64,000 nt of DNA. Origin: Acidocella aquatica (lineage in GTDB: Bacteria > Pseudomonadota > Alphaproteobacteria > Acetobacterales > Acetobacteraceae). Below are positions 46,449 through 55,370 of this stretch, piece by piece. The notes beneath the pieces were generated by a model, which was not told where the DNA came from, made no database searches, and worked only from the letters and a program-made list of their open reading frames with translations. The stretch's first letter is position 1; the number at the start of each line of letters is the position of its first letter. The stretch is from the NCBI RefSeq assembly GCF_030160635.1, contig NZ_BSOS01000094.1:62001-126000 (forward strand), written 5' to 3'. The translations under genes and the position numbers were made by a program.

Positions 46449-46665
46449 ATGCTGAAAAACATAAAAATTATTAGGGCATTGCGGTCTCAATTAATCGCCG
46501 ATGGTATGCGTAAACCAAAATAACCACGACAAAACTATTACGATTTATATTCAAAAAATATTTTTTAGAACGCCGTAAAAAACTGAAAAACAAATCTGTT
46601 CAGCAATAACGCTTTCTATTATTACATTGCGTTAAGTTGTCGCGTCAGATCGGGAGGAACTCACC

Positions 46666-46773
46666 ATGTCCGCACTTGCATCGGATACCATTGGCGCGCG
46701 CCGCCGCCTTCGTCCCTTCGCGCAACACACCAGCGGCTCTCAACCCTCACTTATCTGGATAGACCGGAAATGA
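46666..46773 (+). CDS. 35-residue leader ORF coupled to cyoA
   Basis: A short reading frame with a strong ribosome site (GGGAGG at 46652-46657, eight bases before the ATG). It encodes 35 residues, rich in Arg and Ser (DTIGARRRLRPFAQHTSG in the middle), with no membrane segment or known family. Its stop overlaps the cyoA start in ATGA fashion. cyoA has no comparable ribosome site of its own, so translation of the oxidase would depend on this small frame. It could be a coupling device, a regulatory leader or a small subunit. Confidence 0.6.
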   Translation: MSALASDTIGARRRLRPFAQHTSGSQPSLIWIDRK

Positions 46774-47738
46774 ACCCGCCAAAGCAGCGCAGAGCCTCTC
46801 TGCTGTTAAAGCCTCTTCTCGCCCTGCCGGCCTTGCTGCTGTCAGGCTGCACCATGGCCGGCATCCGCCTGTTCCACCCGGCCGGTCTCGTGGCCGGCGC
46901 CGAGATGCACTACACCCTGATCCTCGTCATCACGATGCTCATCATCATCGTGCCGACGCTGTTGATGACCATCATCTTCCCCCTGCGCTACCACCATTCG
47001 CGCAACGCCAAATACACGCCCGACTGGCATTTCTCGCTGACCATCGAGCTGCTGGCCTGGGGCATTCCCTTCGCCATCGTCGCCTTTCTCTGCTATCTCA
47101 CCATCCAGGGCGTCTACGCGGTCAACCCCTGGGCGCCCGGCATCCTGGCCAACGCGCCCGGCGCCAGGCAGCCGCCCATCAACGTCGAGGTCATCGCGAC
47201 CGATTGGCAATGGGTGTTCGTCTACCCTGACCAAGGCATCGCCACGATTGACGATCTGGTGGTCCCCTCCGGTCGCGTCGTGCATCTGCAGATGACCGCG
47301 ACCAGCAACATGAACGGCTTCTACATCCCCCAGGTCGCGCCAATGGTTGATGCCATGCCGGCGATGGAATCCAGGGACGCCTTCGAGCTTGACCAACCCG
47401 CCACCTACACCGGTTTCTCGACCGATTTCTCCGGCGCCGGTTTTTCCTGGATGCAGTTCTCCACCCGCGTCGTGCCGCAGGCGGAATTCGATTCCTGGGT
47501 GGCGAGCGTGCAGGCCAACCCGAACCAGCTCACCTACGCCGCCTTCCAGAAAATCGCGCAGCCCACCGTGAATGCCGGCGCCAAACCCGCATACTTTTCC
47601 GCGCCTGATAAAAACCTGTTCGGCGAGGTGATGACAGCGGCAATGCAGGGCGTGGTCTACCCCGTGCCCGACTCATTCACCAAGCGCGTGTCCGATAATT
47701 CCGCGCAGGGCGCCCAAGCCCCCGCCAGCCCGCAATAG
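46770..47738 (+). CDS. cyoA: Cytochrome bo-type ubiquinol oxidase subunit II
   Basis: A 322-residue lipoprotein subunit: signal with lipobox LLSGC (Cys27), two membrane helices (about residues 45-70 and 88-112), and a cupredoxin-like periplasmic domain. The copper-A cysteines of cytochrome c oxidases are absent (STDFSGAGFSWMQF in that place), so this is a quinol oxidase. The start is fixed by the lipoprotein signal and overlaps the leader ORF stop. It is the first of four cyo genes. Confidence 0.95.
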   Translation: MNPPKQRRASLLLKPLLALPALLLSGCTMAGIRLFHPAGLVAGAEMHYTLILVITMLIIIVPTLLMTIIFPLRYHHSRNAKYTPDWHFSLTIELLAWGIPFAIVAFLCYLTIQGVYAVNPWAPGILANAPGARQPPINVEVIATDWQWVFVYPDQGIATIDDLVVPSGRVVHLQMTATSNMNGFYIPQVAPMVDAMPAMESRDAFELDQPATYTGFSTDFSGAGFSWMQFSTRVVPQAEFDSWVASVQANPNQLTYAAFQKIAQPTVNAGAKPAYFSAPDKNLFGEVMTAAMQGVVYPVPDSFTKRVSDNSAQGAQAPASPQ

Positions 47739-47752
47739 GAAAGGTTTCAATC

Positions 47753-49816
47753 GTGCAAGTAGCAGTAGACGGTCCCTGGTCGCCATTGCTCGGGCGCTTA
47801 TCGCTCGCGGCGATCCCCTACGACAATCCAATCCTGGTCTCCACCTTCGCGGTCGTAGCGCTGCTCGGCATCGTCATCATCGGCGCCGCCCTTTATTTCG
47901 GCAAGCTGGGCTACATCTGGCGTGAATGGCTCACCACCGTCGATCATAAAAAAATCGGCGTGATGTACATCATCCTCGGCCTCGTCATGCTCTTCCGCGG
48001 CTTCATGGACGGCGCGATGATGCGCACCCAGCAGCTCCTGGCCGACGGCCCTAATTCCCCCGGCTACCTCGGCGCCCAGCACGGCTATCTGCCGCCCTAC
48101 CATTTTGACCAGATCTACACCGCCCACGGCACCCTCATGCTGTTCTTCGCGGCAACGCCCCTGGTCGCTGGCCTGGGCAATCTCATCGTGCCGCTGCAAA
48201 TCGGCGCGCGTGACATGGCCTTCCCCTACCTCAACGCCACCAGCCTCTGGCTGACCGTCTCTGGCGCGGCGCTGTGCATGATCTCGCTCTTCGTGGGTGA
48301 GTTCTCCAACGCCACCTGGGTCGGCCTCATGCCCTTCTCCGAAATGCCGACCAACCCCGGCGTCGGCGTTGATTATTGGATGTGGGCCTTCCAGCTCTCC
48401 AGCATAGGCACCACCTTCAACGCCATCAACATGATCGCGACCATCGTAAAAATGCGCGCGCCGGGCATGCGCTGGTTCCGCATGCCGGTTTATTGCTGGT
48501 CCTCGCTCACCACCAACATCATCGGCCTTTCCATCTTCCCGGTTGTCACCGTGGCGCTCACCATGCTGGGCATAGACCGCTACTTCGGCACCCATTTCTT
48601 CACCGCCGGCTACGGCGGCAACTTCATGCTCTACGTCAACCTGTTCTGGATCTGGGGCCACCCCGAGGTCTACTTCCTCATGCTCCCCGCCTTCGGCCTG
48701 TTCTCCGAGATCGTGCCAACCTTCTCCAACAAGGCGCTGTTCGGCTATCCCACCATGGTCGCCGCCTCCTTCTCCATCGGCGGCATCGGCTGGGTCGTCT
48801 GGGCGCATCATTTCTTCACCATGGGCATGGGCCCGGAGCTGAACGGCTATTTCAGCGCCGCGACCATGCTGGTGGGCATCCCCACCGGCGTAAAAGCCTT
48901 CAACTGGCTGTTCACCATGTATCGCGGCCGCATCACCTACGCCACCCCGATGCTCTGGGCCCTCATCGGCCTGGTGCTCCTGCTCATCGGCGGCCTCACC
49001 GGCATGATGCTCTCGGCCTCGGTGTTTGACTATACCGTACACAACAGCCTCTTCGTGGTCGCCCATTTCCACTGCATGGTGCTGGTCATCGGCGCCGCGC
49101 TGTTCGCCGGCGTCACCTACTGGTGGCCAAAGGTGTTCGGCTTCAAGCTCGACGAGAGGAACGGCCAGATGTATTTCTGGACCTTCGTGCTCGCCAGCCT
49201 GCTGGTGTTCGTCCCGCTCTTCTACCTCGGCTTCGCGGGCGTCACCCGCCGTTTGGACTACATCTACAACCCGGCCCTCAAGCCGCTGCTGTGGGTGTCG
49301 GAGGGCGGCATCGGCATGTACTTCGTCTCGCTCTTCTACTTCGGCAAAATGCTCTACGTCTCCCTGCGCGACCAGATCCCCGCGCAAGCCGACGCCTGGG
49401 GCACCGGCCGCACGCTGGAATGGCTCACCCATACCCCCGTGCCGTTCTACAATTTCGCCGTCACGCCGCAGATCAACGCCCGCGATGAGCTGGCATGGCG
49501 CAAGGCCAAGGGCGTGGAGGGGGTGCAGCCAACGCATTACGTGCCCATCCACCTGCCCAGCAACACCGCGGTCCCTGTCATCATCGGCGCCCTGGCCACG
49601 GTCTTCGGCTTCGCCATGACCTGGCGCATCTGGTGGCTCTCCATCGCCTCGCTGCTGGCCATCATCATCGTGGTCATCATCCGCTCCTTCGACAAAAACG
49701 AGGGCTACGTGCTGAGCGCGGAAGACATCGCGAAAATGGAAAACCAGGTCGCGCTGGCGAGCATCATCGCCGAACAACCCAAACGCCCGGCCCTCGCCCA
49801 AGTGGAGGCACATTAA
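47753..49816 (+). CDS. cyoB: Cytochrome bo-type ubiquinol oxidase subunit I
   Basis: A 687-residue haem-copper oxidase core with about 15 membrane helices. Ligand motifs are clear: WIWGHPEVYFLMLPAFG (CuB histidine and cross-linked tyrosine) and the HHFFTMGM histidine pair; the haem ligands lie in AHGTLMLFF and VAHFHCMVL. It reduces oxygen to water with quinol electrons and pumps protons. The start is GTG at 47753, with GGAAAGG nine bases upstream. It overlaps cyoC by one base. Confidence 0.97.
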   Translation: MQVAVDGPWSPLLGRLSLAAIPYDNPILVSTFAVVALLGIVIIGAALYFGKLGYIWREWLTTVDHKKIGVMYIILGLVMLFRGFMDGAMMRTQQLLADGPNSPGYLGAQHGYLPPYHFDQIYTAHGTLMLFFAATPLVAGLGNLIVPLQIGARDMAFPYLNATSLWLTVSGAALCMISLFVGEFSNATWVGLMPFSEMPTNPGVGVDYWMWAFQLSSIGTTFNAINMIATIVKMRAPGMRWFRMPVYCWSSLTTNIIGLSIFPVVTVALTMLGIDRYFGTHFFTAGYGGNFMLYVNLFWIWGHPEVYFLMLPAFGLFSEIVPTFSNKALFGYPTMVAASFSIGGIGWVVWAHHFFTMGMGPELNGYFSAATMLVGIPTGVKAFNWLFTMYRGRITYATPMLWALIGLVLLLIGGLTGMMLSASVFDYTVHNSLFVVAHFHCMVLVIGAALFAGVTYWWPKVFGFKLDERNGQMYFWTFVLASLLVFVPLFYLGFAGVTRRLDYIYNPALKPLLWVSEGGIGMYFVSLFYFGKMLYVSLRDQIPAQADAWGTGRTLEWLTHTPVPFYNFAVTPQINARDELAWRKAKGVEGVQPTHYVPIHLPSNTAVPVIIGALATVFGFAMTWRIWWLSIASLLAIIIVVIIRSFDKNEGYVLSAEDIAKMENQVALASIIAEQPKRPALAQVEAH

Positions 49817-50445
49817 TGGCAACCAGCAATCCAACCGGGGCGGCCCTCGCCCTGTGGAACCCAGGCGCTGACGAGCATGACCCGATCTCGGCGCGCACCT
49901 ACGGTTTCTGGCTCTACCTCATCGGCGACGCCCTGCTGTTCTGCAGCCTGTTCGCCTCCTACGCGGTGCTGGACAATCCAGTAAACGCCGCCGGCGGCCC
50001 GCTCACGGCCCAGGTCATCAACACCCCGCACGGGCTGTGGCAGACCTTCATCATCCTCGCCAGTGTCCTGGCCTACAGCCTGGGCACAGTATCGCTGAAA
50101 AACGGCAACGCGGCGGGCGTCCAGCTCGGCATCCTCGCCGCTTTGCTGCTCGGCGGCGCCTTTCTCTACATCAGCGGCACTGACCTCTGGGCCCTCGCCG
50201 CCCAGGGCAACGGGCCCACGCGCAGCGCCTTCCTGTCCGTCTTCTTCACCCTTCTGCTCACCCACGGGCTGCACATGCTCTTTGGCATCCTGTGGATGCT
50301 GGTGATGCTGGTGCAGGTCGGCGTCCTCGGTTTCACCAAGGATGTCGTGGGCCGCCTGCTGAACCTGCGGCTGTTCTGGCAGTTCCAGGCCACCATGTGG
50401 GTCTGCGTTTATTTCTACGTCTATCTGCTCGGAGGTGCCCGCTAA
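49816..50445 (+). CDS. cyoC: Cytochrome bo-type ubiquinol oxidase subunit III
   Basis: A 209-residue membrane protein with five helices; the N-terminal RTYGFWLYLIGDALLFCSLF region and the central HGLHMLFGILWML are subunit III marks. It stabilises the oxidase core. The ATG at 49816 overlaps the cyoB stop by one base; a longer frame upstream lies inside cyoB and is not coding. Confidence 0.95.
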   Translation: MATSNPTGAALALWNPGADEHDPISARTYGFWLYLIGDALLFCSLFASYAVLDNPVNAAGGPLTAQVINTPHGLWQTFIILASVLAYSLGTVSLKNGNAAGVQLGILAALLLGGAFLYISGTDLWALAAQGNGPTRSAFLSVFFTLLLTHGLHMLFGILWMLVMLVQVGVLGFTKDVVGRLLNLRLFWQFQATMWVCVYFYVYLLGGAR

Positions 50446-50819
50446 TGTCCAGCCATTACAACCCCCTGCAACACCCGGAAGTCCAACAGGGCACAACCGG
50501 GCGCTACATCGCCGCCTTCCTCGCCTCGGCCGCCCTCATGGGCGGCGCCTATTACGCCTCCACCCAAAAACTCCCGCTCATGGAGTTCGCCGCCACCGCG
50601 GCGGCGCTCTCGCTGGCGGCGCTGGTCTCCCAGCTGGCGCTGTTCTTCGGGCTCAACATCTCGCAGGCGCAAATCTGGAAAGGTGTGGCCCTGTTCCTCG
50701 CCATTCCCCTGTTCATCATCACCATCGGCATGACCGTCTGGGCCTTCTCCTCGCTCTATTCGCGCACCATGCCGATGGACGGCATGCTGATGAGCGGCCA
50801 GCCGACCCTGCTGCAATAA
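50445..50819 (+). CDS. cyoD: Cytochrome bo-type ubiquinol oxidase subunit IV
   Basis: A 124-residue protein with three membrane helices, the CyoD size and layout. The start overlaps the cyoC stop by one base. It helps to assemble the CuB site. A terminator follows 11 bases later, so cyoE (haem O synthase) is not part of this operon in the window. Confidence 0.93.
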   Translation: MSSHYNPLQHPEVQQGTTGRYIAAFLASAALMGGAYYASTQKLPLMEFAATAAALSLAALVSQLALFFGLNISQAQIWKGVALFLAIPLFIITIGMTVWAFSSLYSRTMPMDGMLMSGQPTLLQ

Positions 50820-50830
50820 CCATCCCCGCA

Positions 50831-50866
50831 AAAAAGCCGCCTCCCGCCCCTGGGCGGCGGCTTTTT
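50831..50866 (+). terminator. Terminator of the cyo operon
   Basis: An 11-pair stem (arms 50831-50841 and 50856-50866, AAAAAGCCGCC type) ends in a T run directly behind cyoD. Confidence 0.92.
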
Positions 50867-51199
50867 GCCAATTTTCTCTCCCGCAAGGGCATTTTTCAGC
50901 CTCACGAAAAAATATTTTTTATGTCTCGCGGCATAAACACCCCACCCCTGGCGCGCGCCCGGTTGGAAGAGTTTTGCACCCCGCTCCCCGATGTTGGGAG
51001 CAAATTTCCTCCATCTCCCCCGGGAGAGTGAGAACCTCGACACCCCGTTTACAACCCGCTTTTTCCGCGCCGTGCCGCCATCTAATCCAAGGCCCATGCG
51101 CCCGGCCGGCCGGGTTTCAATCTCTGCGCTCATACCCTATTTCAGCTCAGCGCTCACGGGCGCCATGGTTTCGAGCTTAGGGAAGCGAGTGGATTGAGT
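50867..51199. other. Spacer in front of cysI
   Basis: About 330 bases with no supported gene. It should carry the cysI promoter. I see several short GC inverted repeats (for example CTCCC/GGGAG around 50983-51027) but no element I can name. The ribosome site of cysI is weak (GGAAGCGAG, about ten bases before the ATG). Confidence 0.5.
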
Positions 51200-53203
51200 A
51201 TGTCGTTAAGCATTATTTCCGCCAACCGCCTGCGGGACGGCCGCACCGTCTGGCGTACCGCCAACGGCGAATGGGCCGAAGACGTGCAAGCCGCCGGCGC
51301 GCTCGATGCGCAGGCCCTGGCCCTGGGCCTGCAAGCCGCCGCGCTGCAACCGCAGACCGTGGTGGATGTCCACGAGGCCGCCGTCACCCTCGCCGCTGAC
51401 GGCACGCCCATCCTCACCGCCCAGCGCGAACAGATCCGCGCCACCGGCCCTTCCGTGCGCCCTGATCTTCCCGTCAGCACCTGGGGCGCCACCGGCGCCG
51501 CCCTGCCGCCGCTCCCCTCCGAGACCTCAACCTCCCCCTTCGCCGGCATCTACCGCTATGATGACTACGACCGTCAGTTCCTGCGTGACCGCGCCGCCCA
51601 GTTCGGCGATCAGGCCGCCCGCCGCCTTGCCGGTGAGCTGAGCGAGGACGAATTCAAGCCCCTGCGCCTGATGAACGGCCTCTACCTCCAGCTCCACGCC
51701 TATATGCTGCGCGTCGCTTTGCCTTACGGCATCCTCAGCGCCGCCCAGCTGCGCCAGCTCGCCTACGTCGCCCGCCATTATGATCGCGGCTACGGCCATT
51801 TCACCACCCGCCAGAACATCCAGTTCAACTGGCTGCGGCTCGAAGACGCCCCGGCCGTTCTCGCCCTGCTGGCCGAAGCGGGCATCCACGCCATCCAGAC
51901 CAGCGGTAACTGCGTACGCAACGTCACCACCGACGAATTCGCCGCCGCCGCCGCCGATGAAATCGTCGACCCGCGCGTCTACGCCGAAATTCTGCGCCAA
52001 TGGTCCACCGACCACCCCGAGTTCACCTACCTCCCGCGCAAGTTCAAAATCGCCATCACCGGCTCCCCGCAGGACCGCGCGGCCGTGCGCGTGCATGACA
52101 TCGGCATCATGGCCCGCCGCAACGCGCAGGGCGAACCGGTGTTCCAGATATTCGCCGGCGGCGGCCTCGGCCGCATCCCGGTCATCGCCGTCAAACTGCG
52201 CGACGAGCTGCCGGTACACGACCTGCTCCGCTACGTCGAAGCCATCCTGCGCGTCTACAACGCGCTTGGCCGGCGCGACAACATCCACAAGGCGCGCATC
52301 AAAATCCTCATCCGCGAAATGAAGCCCGAACATTTCATCGAAATGGTCGAGAACGAATTCGCCTCCCTCCCGGCTGATTATTGCGTCCTGGAAGCGGACG
52401 TCGTGGCCGCCGTCGCCGCCCGCTTCGGCGCGCCGGCTTTTGAAACACTCGAGGCCAACCCAGCCGCATTCTCCAGCGCCCTGAAAGATCACCGCGCCTT
52501 CCGCGCCTGGGTCCGCACCAACACCCACCCGCACCGCCAGCCCGGCTACATCAGCGCGGTGATCTCGCTGAAAACCCCCGGCAGCATCCCCGGCGACGTC
52601 AAGGCCGAAGAGATGGACAAAATCGCCGATCTCGCCGACCGTTTCTCCTTCGGCGAACTGCGCGTCACCCATCAGCAAAATCTGGTCCTCCCCCATGTCC
52701 GCAAGGCCGATCTGCACGCATTCTGGTCCGAGCTGGTCACACTCGGCCTCGCCGCGGGCAATATCGGTTTGGTGACTGACATCATCGCCTGCCCCGGCAT
52801 GGATTATTGCGCTCTCGCCACCGCCCGCTCCATCCCCGTCGCGCAGCGCATCGCAGAGCGCTTCGCCGGCCCAGAGCGCCAGCAGGAGATCGGCCCGCTC
52901 GATCTCAACATCTCAGGCTGCATCAACGCCTGCGGCCACCACCATGTCGGCCACATCGGCCTGCTCGGTGTCGATAAAAGCGGCACCGAAGTCTACCAGA
53001 TCACCCTGGGCGGCGCCTCGGATGAAAAAGCCGCCATCGGCACCATCATCGGCCCGGCCGTGCCCACCGAGCAGGTGCCCGAGACGGTGGAGAAAATCGT
53101 CAACGCCTACATCGCCAACCGCACAGAAGGCGAAACATTCATCGATACCTACCGCCGGCTTGGCCTGGCGCCATTCAAGGAGGCCGTCTATGGCAATCAT
53201 TAA
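51200..53203 (+). CDS. cysI: Sulfite/nitrite reductase hemoprotein with N-terminal DUF2849 fusion
   Basis: A 667-residue protein. Residues 1 to about 95 match DUF2849 (IISANRLRDGRTVWRT, GEWAEDV), a small protein that usually is encoded separately in front of cysI in alphaproteobacteria. From about 115 the protein is a sirohaem reductase with two ferredoxin-like half domains; the [4Fe-4S]-sirohaem cysteines are in CPGMDYC and SGCINACGHH. It reduces sulfite to sulfide with electrons from a ferredoxin or flavoprotein. Assimilatory use is likely because of the DUF934 gene behind it, which it overlaps by 14 bases. Confidence 0.92.
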   Translation: MSLSIISANRLRDGRTVWRTANGEWAEDVQAAGALDAQALALGLQAAALQPQTVVDVHEAAVTLAADGTPILTAQREQIRATGPSVRPDLPVSTWGATGAALPPLPSETSTSPFAGIYRYDDYDRQFLRDRAAQFGDQAARRLAGELSEDEFKPLRLMNGLYLQLHAYMLRVALPYGILSAAQLRQLAYVARHYDRGYGHFTTRQNIQFNWLRLEDAPAVLALLAEAGIHAIQTSGNCVRNVTTDEFAAAAADEIVDPRVYAEILRQWSTDHPEFTYLPRKFKIAITGSPQDRAAVRVHDIGIMARRNAQGEPVFQIFAGGGLGRIPVIAVKLRDELPVHDLLRYVEAILRVYNALGRRDNIHKARIKILIREMKPEHFIEMVENEFASLPADYCVLEADVVAAVAARFGAPAFETLEANPAAFSSALKDHRAFRAWVRTNTHPHRQPGYISAVISLKTPGSIPGDVKAEEMDKIADLADRFSFGELRVTHQQNLVLPHVRKADLHAFWSELVTLGLAAGNIGLVTDIIACPGMDYCALATARSIPVAQRIAERFAGPERQQEIGPLDLNISGCINACGHHHVGHIGLLGVDKSGTEVYQITLGGASDEKAAIGTIIGPAVPTEQVPETVEKIVNAYIANRTEGETFIDTYRRLGLAPFKEAVYGNH

Positions 53204-53669
53204 CGCACAAGGCCGGGAAGTCGCCGATAGCTGGACCACCAGCGAACCCGACGCCGCGCCCGCCCCCTACGCCATCATCCCCCTGGCGGATCTGCCTCCG
53301 GCGGGCGAGAAGCTGCCCGCCCCGCTCGGCGTGCAGCTTCCCCCGGGCGCCGTGCTTGAAGACATTGCCGCCCGCCTCGGCAGCTTTGCCCTCATCGCCA
53401 TCGAATTCCCCAAATTCCGTGACGGCCGCGGCTTCACGCTGGCGCGCACCCTGCGGCAAAAATACGGCTTCAAAGGCGAAATCCGCGCCGTCGGCCATGT
53501 CATCCCCGACCAGTTCGTCGCCTTGCTGCGCTGCGGCTTTTCCACCTTAAGCACCTCGCCGGAACACCCGGCCGCCCAATGGCACCTGCCCAGCGCCACC
53601 TCGCCAGAAAACCCGGCCCACCCCGGCCAGCTCCTGCACCGCCTCATGAACCGGGGCCTCGCAGCCTGA
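53190..53669 (+). CDS. DUF934 protein, cysI partner
   Basis: A 159-residue protein of the DUF934 family, which occurs next to cysI/cysH in many proteobacteria and is thought to serve sulfite reduction, though no activity is established. Typical stretches are IAIEFPKFRDGRGFTLARTL and GEIRAVGHVIPDQ. It starts at the ATG behind AAGGAGG (spacing six) inside the end of cysI. cysH and the siroheme gene cysG are not seen in the window. Confidence 0.88.
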   Translation: MAIINAQGREVADSWTTSEPDAAPAPYAIIPLADLPPAGEKLPAPLGVQLPPGAVLEDIAARLGSFALIAIEFPKFRDGRGFTLARTLRQKYGFKGEIRAVGHVIPDQFVALLRCGFSTLSTSPEHPAAQWHLPSATSPENPAHPGQLLHRLMNRGLAA

Positions 53670-53763
53670 TCCGGCAACTCATTCCTTTTCCGTCACAAAC
53701 CCGCACAAATTGGGGTGCAAGTAAAAAATTAAGTTACACTAACAACGAGTTATAATGGAAACC

Positions 53764-53793
53764 GCGCAAGTGCTTCACGTGAAGCACTTGCGC
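53764..53793. repeat. Perfect 30-base palindrome between convergent genes
   Basis: Positions 53764-53778 and 53779-53793 are exact reverse complements (core TTCACGTGAA). It lies between the DUF934 gene and the aldehyde dehydrogenase gene. Neither side has a T tract of note. It could be a bidirectional transcript end or a protein site. Confidence 0.75.
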
Positions 53794-53805
53794 GCCGGCC
53801 CCCTG

Positions 53806-55176
53806 CTACCCCGCCACGCGCAGCACCGTCTTCAGGTTCATGAATTCATGCAGCCCATGCGTCCCCAACTCGCGGCCATGGCCGGAGCGTTTGATCCCGC
53901 CAAACGGCGCTTCCGGCGACGAGGCGAGCATCTGGTTGATCGCCGTCATCCCCGCCTGAATATCGCGGATGAAACGCTGTTGCTCCTGCGCATCATTGGT
54001 CCAAACCGAAGACCCCAGGCCGAAGGGAATGTTATTGGCAATGCGGATCGCCTCATCGATATTCGCCGCGCGGAACAACATCGCGATCGGCCCGAAAATC
54101 TCCTCATGCATCAGCGGGCTGTCCAGCGGCACCTCGGTGAGAATCCCAGCCGACATATAAGCCCCCGGACCCGGCAGCGCCTCGCCGCCGAACAATAGTT
54201 TGGCCCCCTGCTGCCTGGCCTCCACAAGCTGTTGCAACACCGTATCGCGCTGCTCGAAGCTGGAGAGCGGCCCCATGTCGCTCGCCGGATCCATCGGGTC
54301 GCCCGCCTTCACAGCCTTCATCGCGGTTGAGAACTTCGCAAGAAACGCCTCATAAATATCCGCATGCACAATCATCCGCTTGCCGCAGATGCACGACTGC
54401 CCGGTGTTCTGAATCCGCGCCTTCACCGCCATGCGCACGGCCGTATCCAAATCGGCTGAGGGCATCACGATGAACGGGTCCGAACCGCCAAGCTCCAGCA
54501 CGACTTTTTTCAACTGCCGCCCGGCCTGCCCGGCCACCGCCATGCCCGCTCCCTCGCTGCCCGTCAGCGTCACCGCGACGATGCGGTCATCAGCGATAAT
54601 ATCGGCGACAGCCTTTGATTTTACAGAAAGATTCTGAAACAGCCCAACCGGCGCCCCGGCCGCCACCACCATTTCCTCCAGCAGCCCCGCCACGCCCTGC
54701 ACATTGCTGGCATGTTTCAATAACCCAACGTTGCCCGCGAGAATGGTGGGCGCGATGAACCGCACCACCTGCCAATAGGGAAAATTCCACGGCATGACCG
54801 CGAGCACCGCCCCCTGCGGCAGCCAGTGCAGCTCCGCGCTGCCCCCTGTGCTCAGGGCGTGGCGCAACGGCACCAGCATGGCCGGGCCATGCTCGGCGTA
54901 ATGGTGAAACGCCGCGATGCATTTATCGACCTCGCCAACGGCGGAAGCATAGGTTTTGCCCATTTCCATCGTCGCCATGCGCGCCAGCCGGTCCTTGTTC
55001 GCCTCATACTGCGCGGCGATTTTTTTGAGCAGGGCAGCGCGCTCACTTACCGGGCTTTCCCGCCAATGCCGGTAAGCCTCAGCCGCCTTGTGGAGTTTAT
55101 CCTCCACCTCCGCGCCGGATAATTCCGGATAGGCCGCGATTTCCTGCCCGTTCGCCGGATTAACGCTTTTGAACAT
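53806..55176 (-). CDS. gabD: NAD(P)-dependent aldehyde dehydrogenase, succinate-semialdehyde type
   Basis: A 456-residue aldehyde dehydrogenase. The catalytic cysteine is in QSCICGKR and the general-base glutamate in LELGGSDPF; NFPYWQVVR is a stretch of the short SSADH (Sad) branch. It probably oxidises succinic semialdehyde to succinate, but the substrate is inferred from family. The ATG at 55176 gives the family N-terminus MFKSVNPANG; the frame is open 33 bases further upstream. No GABA aminotransferase gene is near. Confidence 0.82.
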   Translation of the reverse strand: MFKSVNPANGQEIAAYPELSGAEVEDKLHKAAEAYRHWRESPVSERAALLKKIAAQYEANKDRLARMATMEMGKTYASAVGEVDKCIAAFHHYAEHGPAMLVPLRHALSTGGSAELHWLPQGAVLAVMPWNFPYWQVVRFIAPTILAGNVGLLKHASNVQGVAGLLEEMVVAAGAPVGLFQNLSVKSKAVADIIADDRIVAVTLTGSEGAGMAVAGQAGRQLKKVVLELGGSDPFIVMPSADLDTAVRMAVKARIQNTGQSCICGKRMIVHADIYEAFLAKFSTAMKAVKAGDPMDPASDMGPLSSFEQRDTVLQQLVEARQQGAKLLFGGEALPGPGAYMSAGILTEVPLDSPLMHEEIFGPIAMLFRAANIDEAIRIANNIPFGLGSSVWTNDAQEQQRFIRDIQAGMTAINQMLASSPEAPFGGIKRSGHGRELGTHGLHEFMNLKTVLRVAG

Positions 55177-55370
55177 GTTTTGGCTCCCTTGAAAGACTTG
55201 CTTTTGCACGAGGTTTGCTTTTGCACGAGGTTTATAGCCTGGCCGCCGTCACGCGGTTTCTTCGAGGATCAGTCTCAACCAATCTATGCCGCGCGCCGCC
55301 GGTATACAACGCCATTTCCAGCGGTTGCTTGGCTCTAACCCCCCACGCGCCCCGCCGGCCTTGATCTGCG

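Larger units (their letters stand above)
46204..46665. other. AT-rich control region upstream of cyo
   Basis: About 460 bases without a supported gene apart from the leader ORF at its end. From 46321 to 46620, 87 of 300 bases are G or C by hand count, against the strongly GC-rich surroundings. It holds one good and one weaker Fur-box-like site, and TATAAT at 46443-46448 as a perfect -10 hexamer (the -35 in front is weak). It should be the promoter and operator region of the cyo operon. Confidence 0.7.

Noticed and set aside
36040-49834. Long open frames antisense to purF (36040-37515), the flavoprotein gene (41612-43201), korA (43525-45051) and cyoB (47798-49834)
   Set aside because: They lie fully over well recognised genes in GC-rich DNA, where antisense stops are rare; their translations are low in complexity and match no family.
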